A stretch of DNA of 64,000 bases from Rhododendron vialii (Eukaryota > Streptophyta > Magnoliopsida > Ericales > Ericaceae): the NCBI RefSeq assembly GCF_030253575.1, contig NC_080560.1:41525001-41589000 (forward strand), given 5' to 3'. Under the pieces are notes generated by a model. That model saw nothing but the letters and a program-made list of their open reading frames with translations. It searched no databases and had not been told where the DNA came from. Within the stretch, counting starts at the first letter, position 1; the number at the start of each line of letters is the position of its first letter. This document shows, in pieces, positions 10,866-22,843 of this stretch. Made by a program: the position numbers and the translations under genes.

Positions 10866-12061
10866 AATATTTTCTTCTTCTTCCGGCGCCGCGCCCACCT
10901 TGCGTTCATGTTGTTGTTTTTTTCCCTAAATTTCATGTGGCTCAAAATTGGACTGCTTCTAATGAAAAGTGGTGGCACTAAAATAAACAGTATTTTTGGA
11001 AAAAGATGATTGAAAAGTTCAGTGTGTTTGGCAAGCTATGACTTGTGATGCTTCTAAGTGATAAAATAAAATTAATCAAATTTTGGTCCCTCCATTTTAT
11101 TGTTTTTTTTTTAGAAGGTCGGTTAGATTCCGAGTCAGATTGATGAAATTTTCAAAAAGTTTTGTAATGACATTCAAAGTGGAAGCTAAAAGTGTACTGC
11201 ATCTTTCTGCTGAGCAAAAAATAAAGTGTTGCCTTTTTGGGATAGTTGGAGAATGTGGTGAAAATTGGGTGTGGAAAACAAATTAATATATATGAGGAAG
11301 AGAATCGAGTTTTGGAGAATCCAAAATGTGAAAGGTATCCCTATGGAACAAGGTTTTTTTTTTTTTTAAACGATAGGATGTTAGTATGTTAGTAGAGTAC
11401 TTAGAACAAGTTTATTTGTCAGATAAAAGAAGTGGAATTGGGGTAGTTTTTTTTTTTTATCCGCATTGGAGAGTAATCATTTGCAGGAAATTCCTAAATA
11501 TCCGTTATTATGTAACGGATGTTTGATACGTAACGAGTTTTTGGCATTCGAGACCAGTATTTACCTATTTATTGGTCTACATTGTCCGATGTAGGTTGAT
11601 ACATGGATGTATCACTTGTACGTATTGATACGGCGCGCAAATTACAACTCTCTCTTATGTCATATTTAGTTGTAAAATTTGAGACTGGATATAGAGTTGG
11701 TAAATGAGCCAGTTATTCAAGTTCAGCTTATGCTTGGTTTTGTTAAAGATTGGTTTGTTACATAACTAAACCAAGCTTCAATATTTTTTTGAAACTCGTT
11801 AATTAATCTTTCAAACCAAGCTTGAACGTTAAGGTACTAATCCCCACTCGTTTAGTTTATGACATTGATTACAAAATTCAAACCTCTTGCGATTGAACTG
11901 ATTAAAGCACGTTTGATATCGGTTCACCTGAAAAACAAACTAACCGTGAGGACACGGCATTAAGTGTGTATGCTATAAATGTAGTAGGACACTTGCATAA
12001 TTATAGCAAATATATGACATTAATAATAATTTTTTTAGTTCTGCGTAGGGGCACATGACCC

Positions 12062-12186
12062 CACGTGCTCCCACCTACACGTCCCTAAGCGCATAAGTTA
12101 ACATGTATTTTGACACAAATGAGTCACGTGCTCCCGTCTACATCCGTCCCCACGTGTATAAGTTAACAGGTATTTTTGACACAAAA
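12062..12186 (+). repeat. Tandem duplication carrying CACGTG
   Basis: Two diverged copies of about 62 bases, each starting CACGTGCTCC and ending GACACAAA. Each opens with a palindromic G-box core. No nearby gene start makes a regulatory role likely. Confidence 0.65.
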
Positions 12187-13014
12187 CCCAAATTGAATAA
12201 CTCAAACACGACACAACACCGCACTAGTTCTTCTTTTTCTGTTCGGCGACCAAACATGGCCCTAAAAGCTCCGTAACATGTTCTGTTTTGGAAAGCATCA
12301 GTTTGTTTTTTGAGCATCAGTTTAAAAGGCTATTTTGTACGTGGAAGGCTCAATGGTGAGTGTTCAGGCCCCGTCCTGCAAATGTTCTTACTTTTTAAGT
12401 ACTTATTTTTCGTTTTACGAGATAGGTCATTCTCTTAAAATACATCGCTTTTAATTCAAACAATAAGTACGTAATATGAGTTGTTTCACAAATAGACAAT
12501 TTCTTATACTATTGTTTGGAAACAATTTCTCAATCTTATTTAACATCATCTTTGTTTGTTTTGTACTCCATATCATTATCTCCTACTTTGAGATTTAAAT
12601 AAAAAAAAACATAATTGTCCTTTGTTTTGTACTTGATTTCATTTGAAGGTGATTCATTGTATCTATTTGTTGTATTTGTTGTATTTTTTTATTTTTAGCA
12701 AATGTTGCATTCATTAAAAAGTCATCCGGCACTTTCAATTTCCATCCAAAAACGGAGAAAATGATCTACAACCAAATCCAAATACTAACGATAATCAATA
12801 ACCAAAAAACAAAAAAAAAAGAGGTGATCTTATGTCAAAATCTTGAAAGCGAGCCTCAAGCTCTATCCACACCAACAATAAAATTCGGCATCAGTGGTTG
12901 TTATAGAGTAGGACGCCTCGGGATGGCGCACAACCTTTATCAGAGATAACAACGAAAGAGTTATTGTACTTCATTGGAATATGATACTCTATTAATGTGT
13001 GAATCCAACATACC

Positions 13015-13203
13015 TTATATTCCACCAGTGATTGTAACCAGACAATTAGGAGTCTCGAAAAGTCTTTGGTCTAAAGTTCGATTCTCATCTACTTGCTATC
13101 AATTCGTACGTTGAATCACTCCTTACATGTTTTCAGCTCAGCTTTAGTTAGCCCCGACACCTGAACGTTGAAATTAATCTCTCACTAAAAAAAAAAAAAA
13201 GGT
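13015..13203 (+). mobile_element. tRNA-derived SINE with poly(A)
   Basis: A tRNA-like head with B-box-like AAAGTTCGATTCTC near 13071 is followed by a body with CAGCTCAGCTTTAGTTAGCC and ends in a 14-base A run. The 5' border is approximate. Confidence 0.55.
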
Positions 13204-13536
13204 CATTTTCTTCACACTATGCCATTTGTAGTGGTGCCCCACCTTGCGATCATAAACCTAATTCCCTCGATTTTTTGGTTACCAGGATCCTATGTGTTTT
13301 TTTTTTTTTTTTCTGTTGCTTGTTAACTGTTAAAACTACATTTGGACCTTGAATTTATTAGAAGAAATAATACCAAGTAAAAATAGATAATGCAAAGAAT
13401 ATTTAACCAACAAAAACAAAATGTTTAAATTCTTTCACTTGGTTTTCCCCACATCTTTTTTTTTTCCCTCATTCCACAACTATTGGCGTAAGATAACCGA
13501 TCGCGAAAAATAACCGATCGATAAGGTTTTTCATTA

Positions 13537-13936
13537 GGGCCTGTTTGGATGCCACGATAGAAGGGTGTATTGTATTATACACCCTTCTAATACGTGGGTG
13601 GCCCTCTTCTATGGCGTGCTTTGGCAAGCCAAAAACAGGGGGGATATCTTAATACCCCCTCCTCCATAATCCCTCCTAATACGCCCTAAGGGGGGCTTAC
13701 ACATGGCTAGGGTGAGAGCCGGCTATGTGTAATCCCCCCTTATAATACCCCCTCTTTCTTTCATTCAACTACAAAACAACCTTATCCCTCCATTTTATAC
13801 CTCATCCAAACCAAGTATTATTTAATCCCCTCGTCACATCAATGTGGACACACCCTTCTTACATAATACCCCTTACTATCCAATCCCCCCTTCATACATA
13901 ATACCTCCAAACCTAATACCTCATCCAAACGAGCCC
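13537..13936. mobile_element. Tourist-like MITE (PIF/Harbinger)
   Basis: 400 bp. Ends GGGCCTGTTTGGATG and CATCCAAACGAGCCC are near-perfect inverted repeats, and the flanks are TTA on both sides (13534-13536 and 13937-13939). The GGGCCTGTTTGG end and the 3-bp TTA duplication are classic for Tourist elements. The inner part is rich in ATACCCCC-type repeats. It lies about 360 bases past the 3' end of the VAMP coding region. Confidence 0.9.
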
Positions 13937-14300
13937 TTACTGTCATAAGGTTGAAGTACTAAAGAAGAGAAAAAATAAAAGAACCAAGGTCCATTTTCTT
14001 ATCATCCCAAACCATATAGCACAATTTATTACAGTAGTTCCTACATTCCAACTCCCCCCTCATCACTTCTGTTTTTTTTTTGTTTTTTTTTTTTAATAGG
14101 AAAAAAATGAAATTTAGAAAATCGAAATAAAAATTACAAAAAGGGAGCTTAGGTATATAAAATCTCCGGTTCATAAAAGCTCAAATTGCAGAGCCTAGCC
14201 TCAACATATAAGCCTGAAACAACTCTGCCGCACTCGAATTCTTGAATACTAGAAGCATAGCTGCAGACATAATAGACCCAAATATGTGCTGAAGAGACTG

Positions 14301-17300
14301 CTAGTTTGTGCAGTCAAAACCATGGCAAACAGATACCCAGATTACCAAGACCAGAAGTAATAGGATCCCGAGAACGGCCAACTTTATTTTCATATTTTGG
14401 TACCACATCTTCCGCCGGATCTTTGTCCCTTGATTCTTGAATTGTTGGGCCTGAAAAATTTGAGAATAGTTAGTAGCTGTTTATTTCTCTGTTCGCGAAG
14501 GAAAATAAACAATAATTGCTAAGAATTTATATGTGGCTCAACCTACCGATTCACGAAGATCTTGTGCCTTATCGTTGAGAATGGTTAGGTTTTCCCCCCT
14601 GTCAATAGCCTGAAAAATGTGCAAGGGTACAGTAAACGAGATTAAACTTGTATGCTTGATTTATTGCCACGAGTGATCGAACTATAATGGAAGGAACTTT
14701 CAATTTAATCACAAGGTCCAACCAGAAGAGCAGATCAACACGCAGATGTGTACAGATAAACAAGCACAGTACAGTGGTAACAACGGTGGACAAGGAAGCT
14801 CTTATTTAGTGAATGGTGCTTTTTTAACAGTTAAATCCACAGATTAGTTATCCCGGGCCATTTTCATGACTGTCTACTAATGAAAGACATTGCCGTCACA
14901 CTGGCCGTCGAATCTCAATGGACCATTGGTGTACGACATAATCTGATGCCTTGTGGTAAAACAACATATGCACTCGCGTGCCAAAAGATTGTAACGTTTT
15001 GTGAAATCAAATTGACAACTCCAGCTCAAGAGGCACTATTAAATTGCACCCAAGATCAGGGACAATGAAATAGTTGAAGCAATTGGATTTTCAAGTATAG
15101 TGAATGAGAATCTTCCATACTAACGAATTCGGTCTTCAAGCTAACCAAGTAAAGCAGACTTCCCAACCAAATTCTGCTGAAGTCTATTTCCAGTCAAGTA
15201 ATGGAATGTGGAGGAAAAACTTGGGGGGAAAAAAGCAGGTATAGGGTTCAAGAGAACATAGCATCAAGATGCATGTACACAAACCCAGACATTACGACAA
15301 TAAAAGCTCGAGTCGGAATAGTTGAGGAATGATATCGTTGTAATTCTCCATCCTATGGGTAGCATTCATCTAGGTACACATACGTCCATACAAAAACCAT
15401 TGACCTGCCACCTTCATTTCACTATTTTCGGTGTCAGGGTTAGAGGTATAGACTATAGAAAGAGCATCTTCCAGTAAGGGCGTCTCTTGTTCCCAATTTC
15501 AGTATTTAGAACCTATGTTTACATGATTTGGGCATACAGGGACATGCCGGATATTAAAAATCCTTAGTGTATAATTTATATTTTCTGGCTTAAACGATGT
15601 TTACTAGTTGTCGTAGGACGTTTTTCAAGCATATTATAGTTCTATGCATAGTTCATAAGAAATTGGAGTTGCAAAATATGCTTGGTAAGTTTTTGTCCAA
15701 CTAAACATGTCTAACACAGATCCATACCCTTATCCGAACGTCGAGTGTCCACAATGGGTACCTTGTACATTTAGAAGGAACCATGTTACATGTTTTACAA
15801 CTAATGATGCTCTTCCCTAAACTCATAACTCGAAGAAAAAATGTAAAATTGATTTCCAATGTGTAGCAGGGGCTCCGCGTACATGAACAAATAATTCAAA
15901 CTTCATATTAGGAACTCAAACCGAAAAGAATAAAGATAATGTATTCAATGTAAAAGAGGTAAAAGATGGGATCACGACCAATGCTGGCAAAATTATCTCA
16001 AAGTGGACAAGAATGCAAATGTGAGAAGAAAGACACTTCTATAGAAGCAACAAATGAACATTTCCTCAACAACTCCGGTGTTTGTTTTCTTTGATGGATT
16101 CGTCTTACCTTGTCAATATTTTCCAACATAATGCTTTTAACTTCTGAGACTTGAGCCTTCACTTTTAATAGCTTTTCAATCTCTTCAGCATGGTCAATTA
16201 TGTATTGCATGTGCTCTTTCATAATTGGGCTGTACATTCAAATGATATTCATCTTAGTTCATTTCATTAGTAAAAAAACTATTACTGCAAAGAGGAATAT
16301 CAGATAATCAATATATCATCTGGAACATGATTAACATACCCAAACTCCTTGTTGAGACTTTTAGCAACAGCTGTATCTGCTTTACCACCGGCATATCTTT
16401 TCTTGAAGTCCGCCCTCATACGTTCCAAAAAAGCATTAGAAATCTGCTTCCCAACAGAATCTTTGGCAACAACACAATAAGCTGCAAAACCCAACATGCA
16501 CCATTGAAGCAGAAAACTTCACAACTCTACCACAGAAGCCACTTGATTGTGACACATTACAGACAGCGCTGTAGGAACATCAACAAAGAACTATATTGCA
16601 CTTATTGGCTTAAAGCTACAACGTGTTTTTCTGTTCTCCTTTCTGTTTACCATTTTGTAATCCAATTATAAAGACAATAAAGGTTATCGTCATACAAGAC
16701 AGGTGAAACTGCTTCCATAACCACACAATGTATTATCCAGATGAGCGTTACCTAAGGGTCACTTCCAAAGTCAAAGTTTGGCATGCTACAGTAGCATGCC
16801 ATAATGGTAAATGCAAAGATTATCTTGCTCCAATTGTCCAAAGGCCATTACAGACCTTTTCCTCTACTTTTCTCAAGCAATGCCAAGTGCGGATTCTCTT
16901 TGTGTGGGAGAGGTAGAGAAATAGAGTGAGTTGGGCAAATTCAACACTGCCTCGTGCCAAATTTGGCACATTAATTAGCAGCACCCTTTTTGGCGGGCCA
17001 TTAAAGCTTGTTTCTTGCAAGAGCTGCATCCCACTGGAGTTGCTCTCAACCACATTGAATTTAGTACGTTCCGTAGCATTCAGTAAATGTGGAGTATATC
17101 CTTTATAATCATGATTACATGGTCATATTGAAGAACAATCAAGGTAAGTTTCCACAAAACAATGACAACAGCATAAATAACATGTTCCCATTCAAATAAA
17201 ACCAACATACAAACCACAAACCCCCAAATATGACCGAGACTCAATAAAAATACAACTAAACCGAATCAGCTACTCCCTTCTCCCACCAGCCACAACAAAA

Positions 17301-19442
17301 AACGCCATAAGATCCAAAGCCCAACCCTTTCTCTTCTTTTTTACCCCCTCTTTACTAGATTTCCTAACAACCAAACAGAGTCAATCATAAGTAAAATAAA
17401 CAGCACAGAACAACTATACCAACTCTCTCCAATCCTTAGGCTTTTAGCACCCAAACAATGTAAAGACGCCAACTTTATTCAAACAAAGTTCAGATCCAAC
17501 CACTTCCACTAAGAATTGAACTGGAACCCCCGTTTGTTACCCAATTAAAATGCAGCGAAAACAAAGAGATACGGGGAGGAAATTGCACAGATTTTGGAAC
17601 AAAGGATTTGAGGCGAACTAATTGAGTTTGTTGAGTAGATTTATCAGCTAATTCAATTCTCCTACACAGAAACAACAATTAACATAAGAGCCAAAAACCA
17701 AACTTTGTTTCTTCCTCACTAGTCACTAGTTTTCATAGCAACCAAACAGCATCAACCCTATGAAGAACAAAGCAGCACACACCACTGATCACACCATATC
17801 TAGTCTGAAGCTTTTAGCTCTTACAACTTACGACTGAATGAAATACAACTAATTGAGATGGTTGAGTTGACATATCGGGAGTTCAATTATCCAAATCCCA
17901 AACGGTAACAACAACTAACAAGTAAGAGCCAAGGGTAATGATCATACGTCTGTAATGCATTGTGATTTTGTTTCTTCCTTGCTAGTTTTCTTATCAACCA
18001 AACAGCATCAATTCTAACAAAAACAAATCAGCACACACCAAACCGTATCCAGTCTTAGGCTTTAAGCTCTTATAGCTTAAGACTGAATAAAATACAACTA
18101 ATTGAGATGGTTGAGTTGACATATCAGCTATTCAATTCTCCCAAATGGGAACAACAATTACCGTATAAGAGCCACCAGATTTTGTTTGTTCCTCACTAGT
18201 TTTCTTAGAATCCAAACATCAATTCTACTAAAACCAAAACAACATGCCACACCATATCTAGTCCTAGGCTTTCAGCTCCCAAACTAAGTAAAGAATCCAA
18301 CTCTACCCCAAGAAAAAGATAAGATCCAAACACTTCTGCTATGAATTGAACTCAAACCCATGTTTGTTTCCCGAGGAAAATGAAGCAAATGAGCAAACAC
18401 AAAGTGATCAGGCGGGAAAATAAGAAATTTTATCAGTGTCGGACACAAGAAACTTGGTTTAGATTATGTCATTCGTGTCAAACATGATTAGTTAGACAAC
18501 AAATCCGCAAGCCTATTTTCAAATTCCAATTTCTCACAAGCTATGCATAGACCTCCTATACTATGCACGAGAATGTCTAAGACAAGTAGACATCTACTAA
18601 CCACCATTCAAGCTAGAAAATATAAATTATATACTGCAGATTCAAAATGTTCCAGTGCGCCCCTGTACCTCTACATAAAAATTACATAACTCCAATTACT
18701 TGGGTAAACCAGATACCGGTACCCAAGTCAACTTAACTTAACGGTTTTCCCAGGACAAAAAACAGCAAATGATTCATCATAAGAACAAAAACCGGTATTC
18801 TGTTAATTTCTCGATAGTATTTCAGCAAACAAACAGAATCACAAACTGTAATTACAAAAGAACAGCACGCATCACTGCATATCATTTTTTCTTGGTAATG
18901 CAGGGTGTCCGAGCCCAATTTCGCGCACCTTGGACTAATCCATACAGCCCCTCCCACGCTTACGCGTGAGGTGGCCCCAAGAGTTGTTGGCAAGGGAAAT
19001 TAAATTTGAGACCTTAGGAGGGAGCAAACCCCTAAGTCCCAAGCCAAGACCACTTGGCCAACCTCTTGGGGTTACTTCATATCGATCTTTCCAAGTCCAA
19101 GCTTTTAGCTCCCAAACTAAGTAAAGACACTAACTTTACCAAACAAAGTTCAGATCCAACCACTTCCACCAGCATTGAACTAAAACCCACGTTTGTTTCC
19201 CTATAAAATGCAGCAAAAACAAAGAGATCGGGCAGGAAAGTTACAAATTTACCGTAACCGTCCTCGACGAGGAAGTTGAAGGTGTGGTGGTCGCAGTTGT
19301 AAGTGAACTTGTTGTTGGACGAGGGAAGTTTCTGGAGGCACTGAGTCGCGATGGCCGGAAAATTCCCGGTGAACTCGGTGAACTCGGCCAACACCATTGT
19401 ACCCCGAGCCACGAAGCTGTATATGAACGATTCCTGACCCAT
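14301..19442 (-). CDS. VAMP724: Vesicle-associated membrane protein 724-type R-SNARE (VAMP72 family)
   Basis: Five coding exons on the minus strand: 19442-19253, 16481-16340, 16229-16109, 14609-14547 and 14450-14301, joining to 221 residues with GT-AG introns. The N-terminus [20 protein letters not shown] opens a longin domain (about 1-110). The SNARE motif follows (about 125-185) with the zero-layer arginine at 155 (AIDRGENL). A single tail anchor spans about 194-213, and the end is HGFDCTN. Endings in CHGFxCT and the run [13 protein letters not shown] fit VAMP724 better than VAMP721/722; the acidic insert of VAMP727 is absent. VAMP72 proteins sit on secretory and endosomal vesicles and pair with plasma-membrane syntaxins during exocytosis. 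Intron 1 is about 2.8 kb, holding a SINE and five copies of an internal repeat. The coding sequence looks intact. Member assignment was made from memory of the Arabidopsis proteins. Confidence 0.95.
17428..19250. repeat. Five-copy dispersed repeat inside VAMP724 intron 1
   Basis: Related blocks begin near 17428, 17797, 18047, 18257 and 19087, each with a form of AGTCYTAGGCTTTTAGCTCC. Longer matches join 17428-17610, 18257-18435 and 19087-19250 (AACTTTA, GATCCAA.CACTTC, GAACTNAAACCC, GTTTGTT). The 17797 and 18047 copies share CAACTAATTGAGATGGTTGA and more. The last copy abuts coding exon 1, so intron 1 appears to have grown by repeated internal duplication. Confidence 0.75.
18885..19075 (-). 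mobile_element. Au-like tRNA-derived SINE in VAMP724 intron 1
   Basis: Read on the minus strand it opens with a tRNA-like A box (TTGGCCAAGTGGTCTTGG), then CTTAGGGGTTTGCTCCCTCC and a degenerate B box. It ends AAGGTGCGCGAAATTGGGCT, CGGACACCC and an A-rich tail. The copy at 48715-48938 shares all these blocks. The layout and the GTGCGCGAAA..GGACACC end resemble the widespread plant Au SINE; that name is from memory. It has the same orientation as the host gene. Confidence 0.75.
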
Positions 19443-20188
19443 CTCTCCCCCCGACTCACTGGGTCGATTTCGTAGCTTGAGAGAATTGGAGAGAGCCCAA
19501 CTAGACAGAGGAAACTCTGTTTGGCTTCTATGGAGATGGCTTTTTTCTTAAGGCTTTGTTTGGCTTTTTCTTTCTTTTACTAACTTTGCGGCGAAGTTAG
19601 CTTTTTGTTCCTTTTAGTATTTCGCATTCAAAGTGACAAAAAATGCAACTCGGGGGAAAAAAAATTGTGCATTGCTTTCGAATCACCGTTACGTTATGCT
19701 TCAAAACAACTACACAATTAGTCGGTAAGATTGATATGCCTGCATGCCGCATTCTTACTTTCTCTTCTAAACTCTATTTGGTTAGACTTATGTAGGCCGG
19801 AATTGGTCGTCTTCATCTGATAGTCTTCGCAAATAAATGATTGGGTTTGATAGACAAGTAAAGAGTCTGTATTTTTCTATTGAAACGGAAAAGGTAAAAA
19901 GTCAGTCATGTTGTTATTTACAGTGACATACAAAGGAGAGCTTAATTCACTTGAGAGGAGGAGCTTAGGGGCTATTATTATTAAATTAAGCTACTCGAGC
20001 TCGACTTTTGTTGGATTTACCGAAAGTTCAATTGGTTTCTTTTGAAAGAAAATTAAAAAAAAAAATTTCAAGAACTGGCTTATTTTTGTAAACTCGTTAA
20101 GTGTTTGATCTCAGTTTCGACAACTTATGTAACGCCTACAAACCGAACTATTCGAACTCGACTGATGAATCGAGATCAAGAGGATTAA

Positions 20189-20427
20189 GGCCCCGTTCCG
20201 GAACTCAATATAAGTATTTATTTTTTAAGAAGGCAATTTCAAGCTCAAAAATAATATATTTACGCAAATAATTTTCCTACCAATATGGATCTTATTTAAT
20301 AGATTTTATCAAGATCTTTTATACGGTGCAAAAAAAATCAAAAAAATATTTTTCATTTACATTATTTTTTAGTTTAAAAATATGAAATAAGTATTTATTT
20401 TTTAAGAAGGTGTTCTGAAACGGAGCC
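20189..20427. mobile_element. MITE, family C copy 1
   Basis: Ends GGCCCCGTTCCGGAA and TTCTGAAACGGAGCC form an inverted repeat, with TAA on both sides (20186-20188 and 20428-20430). This fits a Harbinger-type 3-bp duplication. AAGTATTTATTTTTTAAGAA recurs near both ends as a direct repeat. A related copy is at 26964-27204. Confidence 0.75.
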
Positions 20428-20753
20428 TAAAGCTCGTTTAAAATTAAAAAGTAGTTAAATAGGTTTGGTAACGGCTTAGGAAGTGGAATGACTATTTTTT
20501 GATTTTCTTTTGACTTTAATATACCTGCCTCTCTTTGACAATTGACCTAAAGGGAAGAAAGGGATAAACGGCAGGGAGAGACAATGATTCGCTTTAAGCG
20601 GCGATTAATTATTTTTTAAACAGTAAAAACTACTCCTAGTAATGTACTAATTGGAGTGTGCCATCATTAGAGTCTCATTCCAATGATGAGTTTTTAATTA
20701 CTTTTCCTTTGTAGTGCATCATTTAGAGGAGAGATTATTACGGAAAAGATATC

Positions 20754-21025
20754 TGCACCGACGGTTTCCGTAGAGAAATCGTACCGACGGCCACGCATGA
20801 CCGTCTCCGGCCACCGGACGGCCGATCCGAGCCGTTCAAAAATTTAAAAAAAAAAAAACGAGGGGGCCTTCGCGGGAATCAACGGCATCCGAGTTGTGTA
20901 AGGTACTTGATCCGAACACCCTTTTTTCGTGTATATATGTATATTCTAGGCCCCCTCGTTTTTTTTTTTTTTTTTTTTTTGGACGGCTCTGTCGGTACGG
21001 TTTCCCTACGGAAACCGTCGGTGCA
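20754..21025. mobile_element. Foldback MITE, family A copy 2
   Basis: A perfect 20-base terminal inverted repeat, TGCACCGACGGTTTCCGTAG, closes at 21006-21025. The centre shares CGCGGGAATCAACGGCATCC and GGTACTTGATCCRAA with the copy at 3927-4226. Poly(A) and poly(T) tracts flank the central core. No clear target duplication was found, and no coding capacity. Confidence 0.85.
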
Positions 21026-21867
21026 AATAGTAATACTCAGATTATTAAGTACCACGTGGTGGTCTTCAAATCTCTCTCCATCACACATTGTTGTGAGATC
21101 TTCACACTTAATCTCGAGCCTCATAGAAATTTGGATTGATGAGAGGCCTGTGACACCATGTGACGGTGCCTCAGGAACGTACATTAAATAATTTTTCCAT
21201 TTAGACATACCATAGTGCCCAAAATAATTACTCCTAATTGCTTAGTAACCGGAGCAGATCCAAAATTTGAACTCGAGAGTGGTGAAATTAAAATAAATCA
21301 TCTGTTAATAATAAAAGTGCTATAATTAGCAGCCGGAGTGAATTCCTTCGAGTTCTCTCTCACCCTCGCCACCCTCAGATTTTCCTAGCCATCATACTAC
21401 TCTCTGTTCTCTCAACCCAGCTTGAGCATGGCATATATATGGAGCTTTCTTCGACCTTTTTTCGTAAAGAAAAGTAGGTGATAGTTGGGAGCTCATAATA
21501 ATGAAGGTGGTTTGAAGAACGGGTGGTGGAGGTTGAGAAGCTGAGATCGAAACAACACAAGTCAAGCTTGAAAGTGCTATTTGTAAAGCTCGTTAAATTT
21601 TCAAGCTATACTTGAACAATTCACTGGCTCAACTCGTTTATTATCCCTACGGGTCGGATGCATGTATGAGATTACACGTGGGTCGGGGCTCCATGAGAAA
21701 AAGAAGTGCTGGTTTCGGCCTGTGTCAGGGCCCAGAAGAGAAGGCAGGCCTGGTTAGACCCAATCGGGCAGTAACGTAACGGGCCAACTCACGAGCCCAA
21801 TACCCATGATGCAAAGCCATAACACGGGATTCGTTTGTCGCAATTTGGGCTTTATAAACAAGCACAT

Positions 21868-22060
21868 ACATCAACCAGAGGGCTAGCCCAGCGGACCAGC
21901 GGTTATCTTCTGGTTCTCCTACAAGAGAGAGTTCGAACCTTGATAGAGGCGTTTGCGGGTCAAAGTTACAGACAGTTTTTGAACCTCTTGTGGACTAACT
22001 CACTAACTCTCCTGCTAACCTCACTAATGTATACAATATTGGCCCCCAAAAAGAAACAAC
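21868..22060 (+). mobile_element. tRNA-derived SINE
   Basis: An A-box-like CTAGCCCAGCGGACCAGCGG near 21881 and a B-box-like GAGTTCGAACCTT near 21931 have tRNA-like spacing. The body follows (TGGACTAACTCACTAACTCT) and the end is A-rich. I reject a functional tRNA because no cloverleaf 3' half follows. Confidence 0.65.
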
Positions 22061-22843
22061 AATATATCGAAAACTTAACTAGCTTTGTTCACTTGGGATT
22101 TAAGAACCACTCACTCCTTGTCGGTTTTCAACAAGTACTCTCCTTTTCTTTTTCAAAATAGTAATAACTTTTTCCAAAAAATACATAGAAGTAGTATTCG
22201 TCCTTAATCAGAGAGTTAAAAAAGCCACGAAAGAGAGTAGCTTTCGTAGGTACAAGCACCCAAACCACTAGTAACTCTACTAGCTATAGAATAAGGCATC
22301 TCATTAGCACAAAAGAAAAATTCATACACTGATTAAAAATCCAAACAAGTGTTACAGCGATGCCGACGTCCATTCGTGAGATAACCATCAAAACCACCAC
22401 CGTTAAAATATAGATTGGCACCTGAATAGACGGAAGATAAATGAAAAGAATGAATAACACGAGTAAACTTTCAAAATTTGAGATCAAATGAGAAAACTCT
22501 CATGAGGGATATTATTGGAATCGGGAAAATCATCACTTCGGAGGAAGAAAACACCCATCAAAGACAAAACCATTCCCTCCGGAGGAAGAAAACATACGGA
22601 CAAAGCCCTCCCCTCCTACCGCAGTGGGGAAAAACCCCAACTTCAAAAAGTTTTTCCCTATCATTTCGGTCCCCCCGCCCAAACACCCGTTAAAATTTGA
22701 ATCTCACTTCCCAAGTTGAAAGGAGAGAGAGAGAGATTCAACTTTGTCTCGTATCGAAACAAAGATCTGCTCCAGAAACATCGCCGGATAAAAACCCTAG
22801 AACTCCATTTCATCTCTCTGTCTCTGTCTCTCGCTCTCTCTAA

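Noticed and set aside
10672-10981. Serine/leucine-repeat frames over the CT run
   Set aside because: They are translations of a microsatellite, as are similar frames at 2503-3005, 6509-6823, 28654-28942 and 56763-57011.
21881-21945. Possible tRNA gene
   Set aside because: A- and B-box-like blocks are present but no complete cloverleaf; it continues into a SINE body with an A-rich end.
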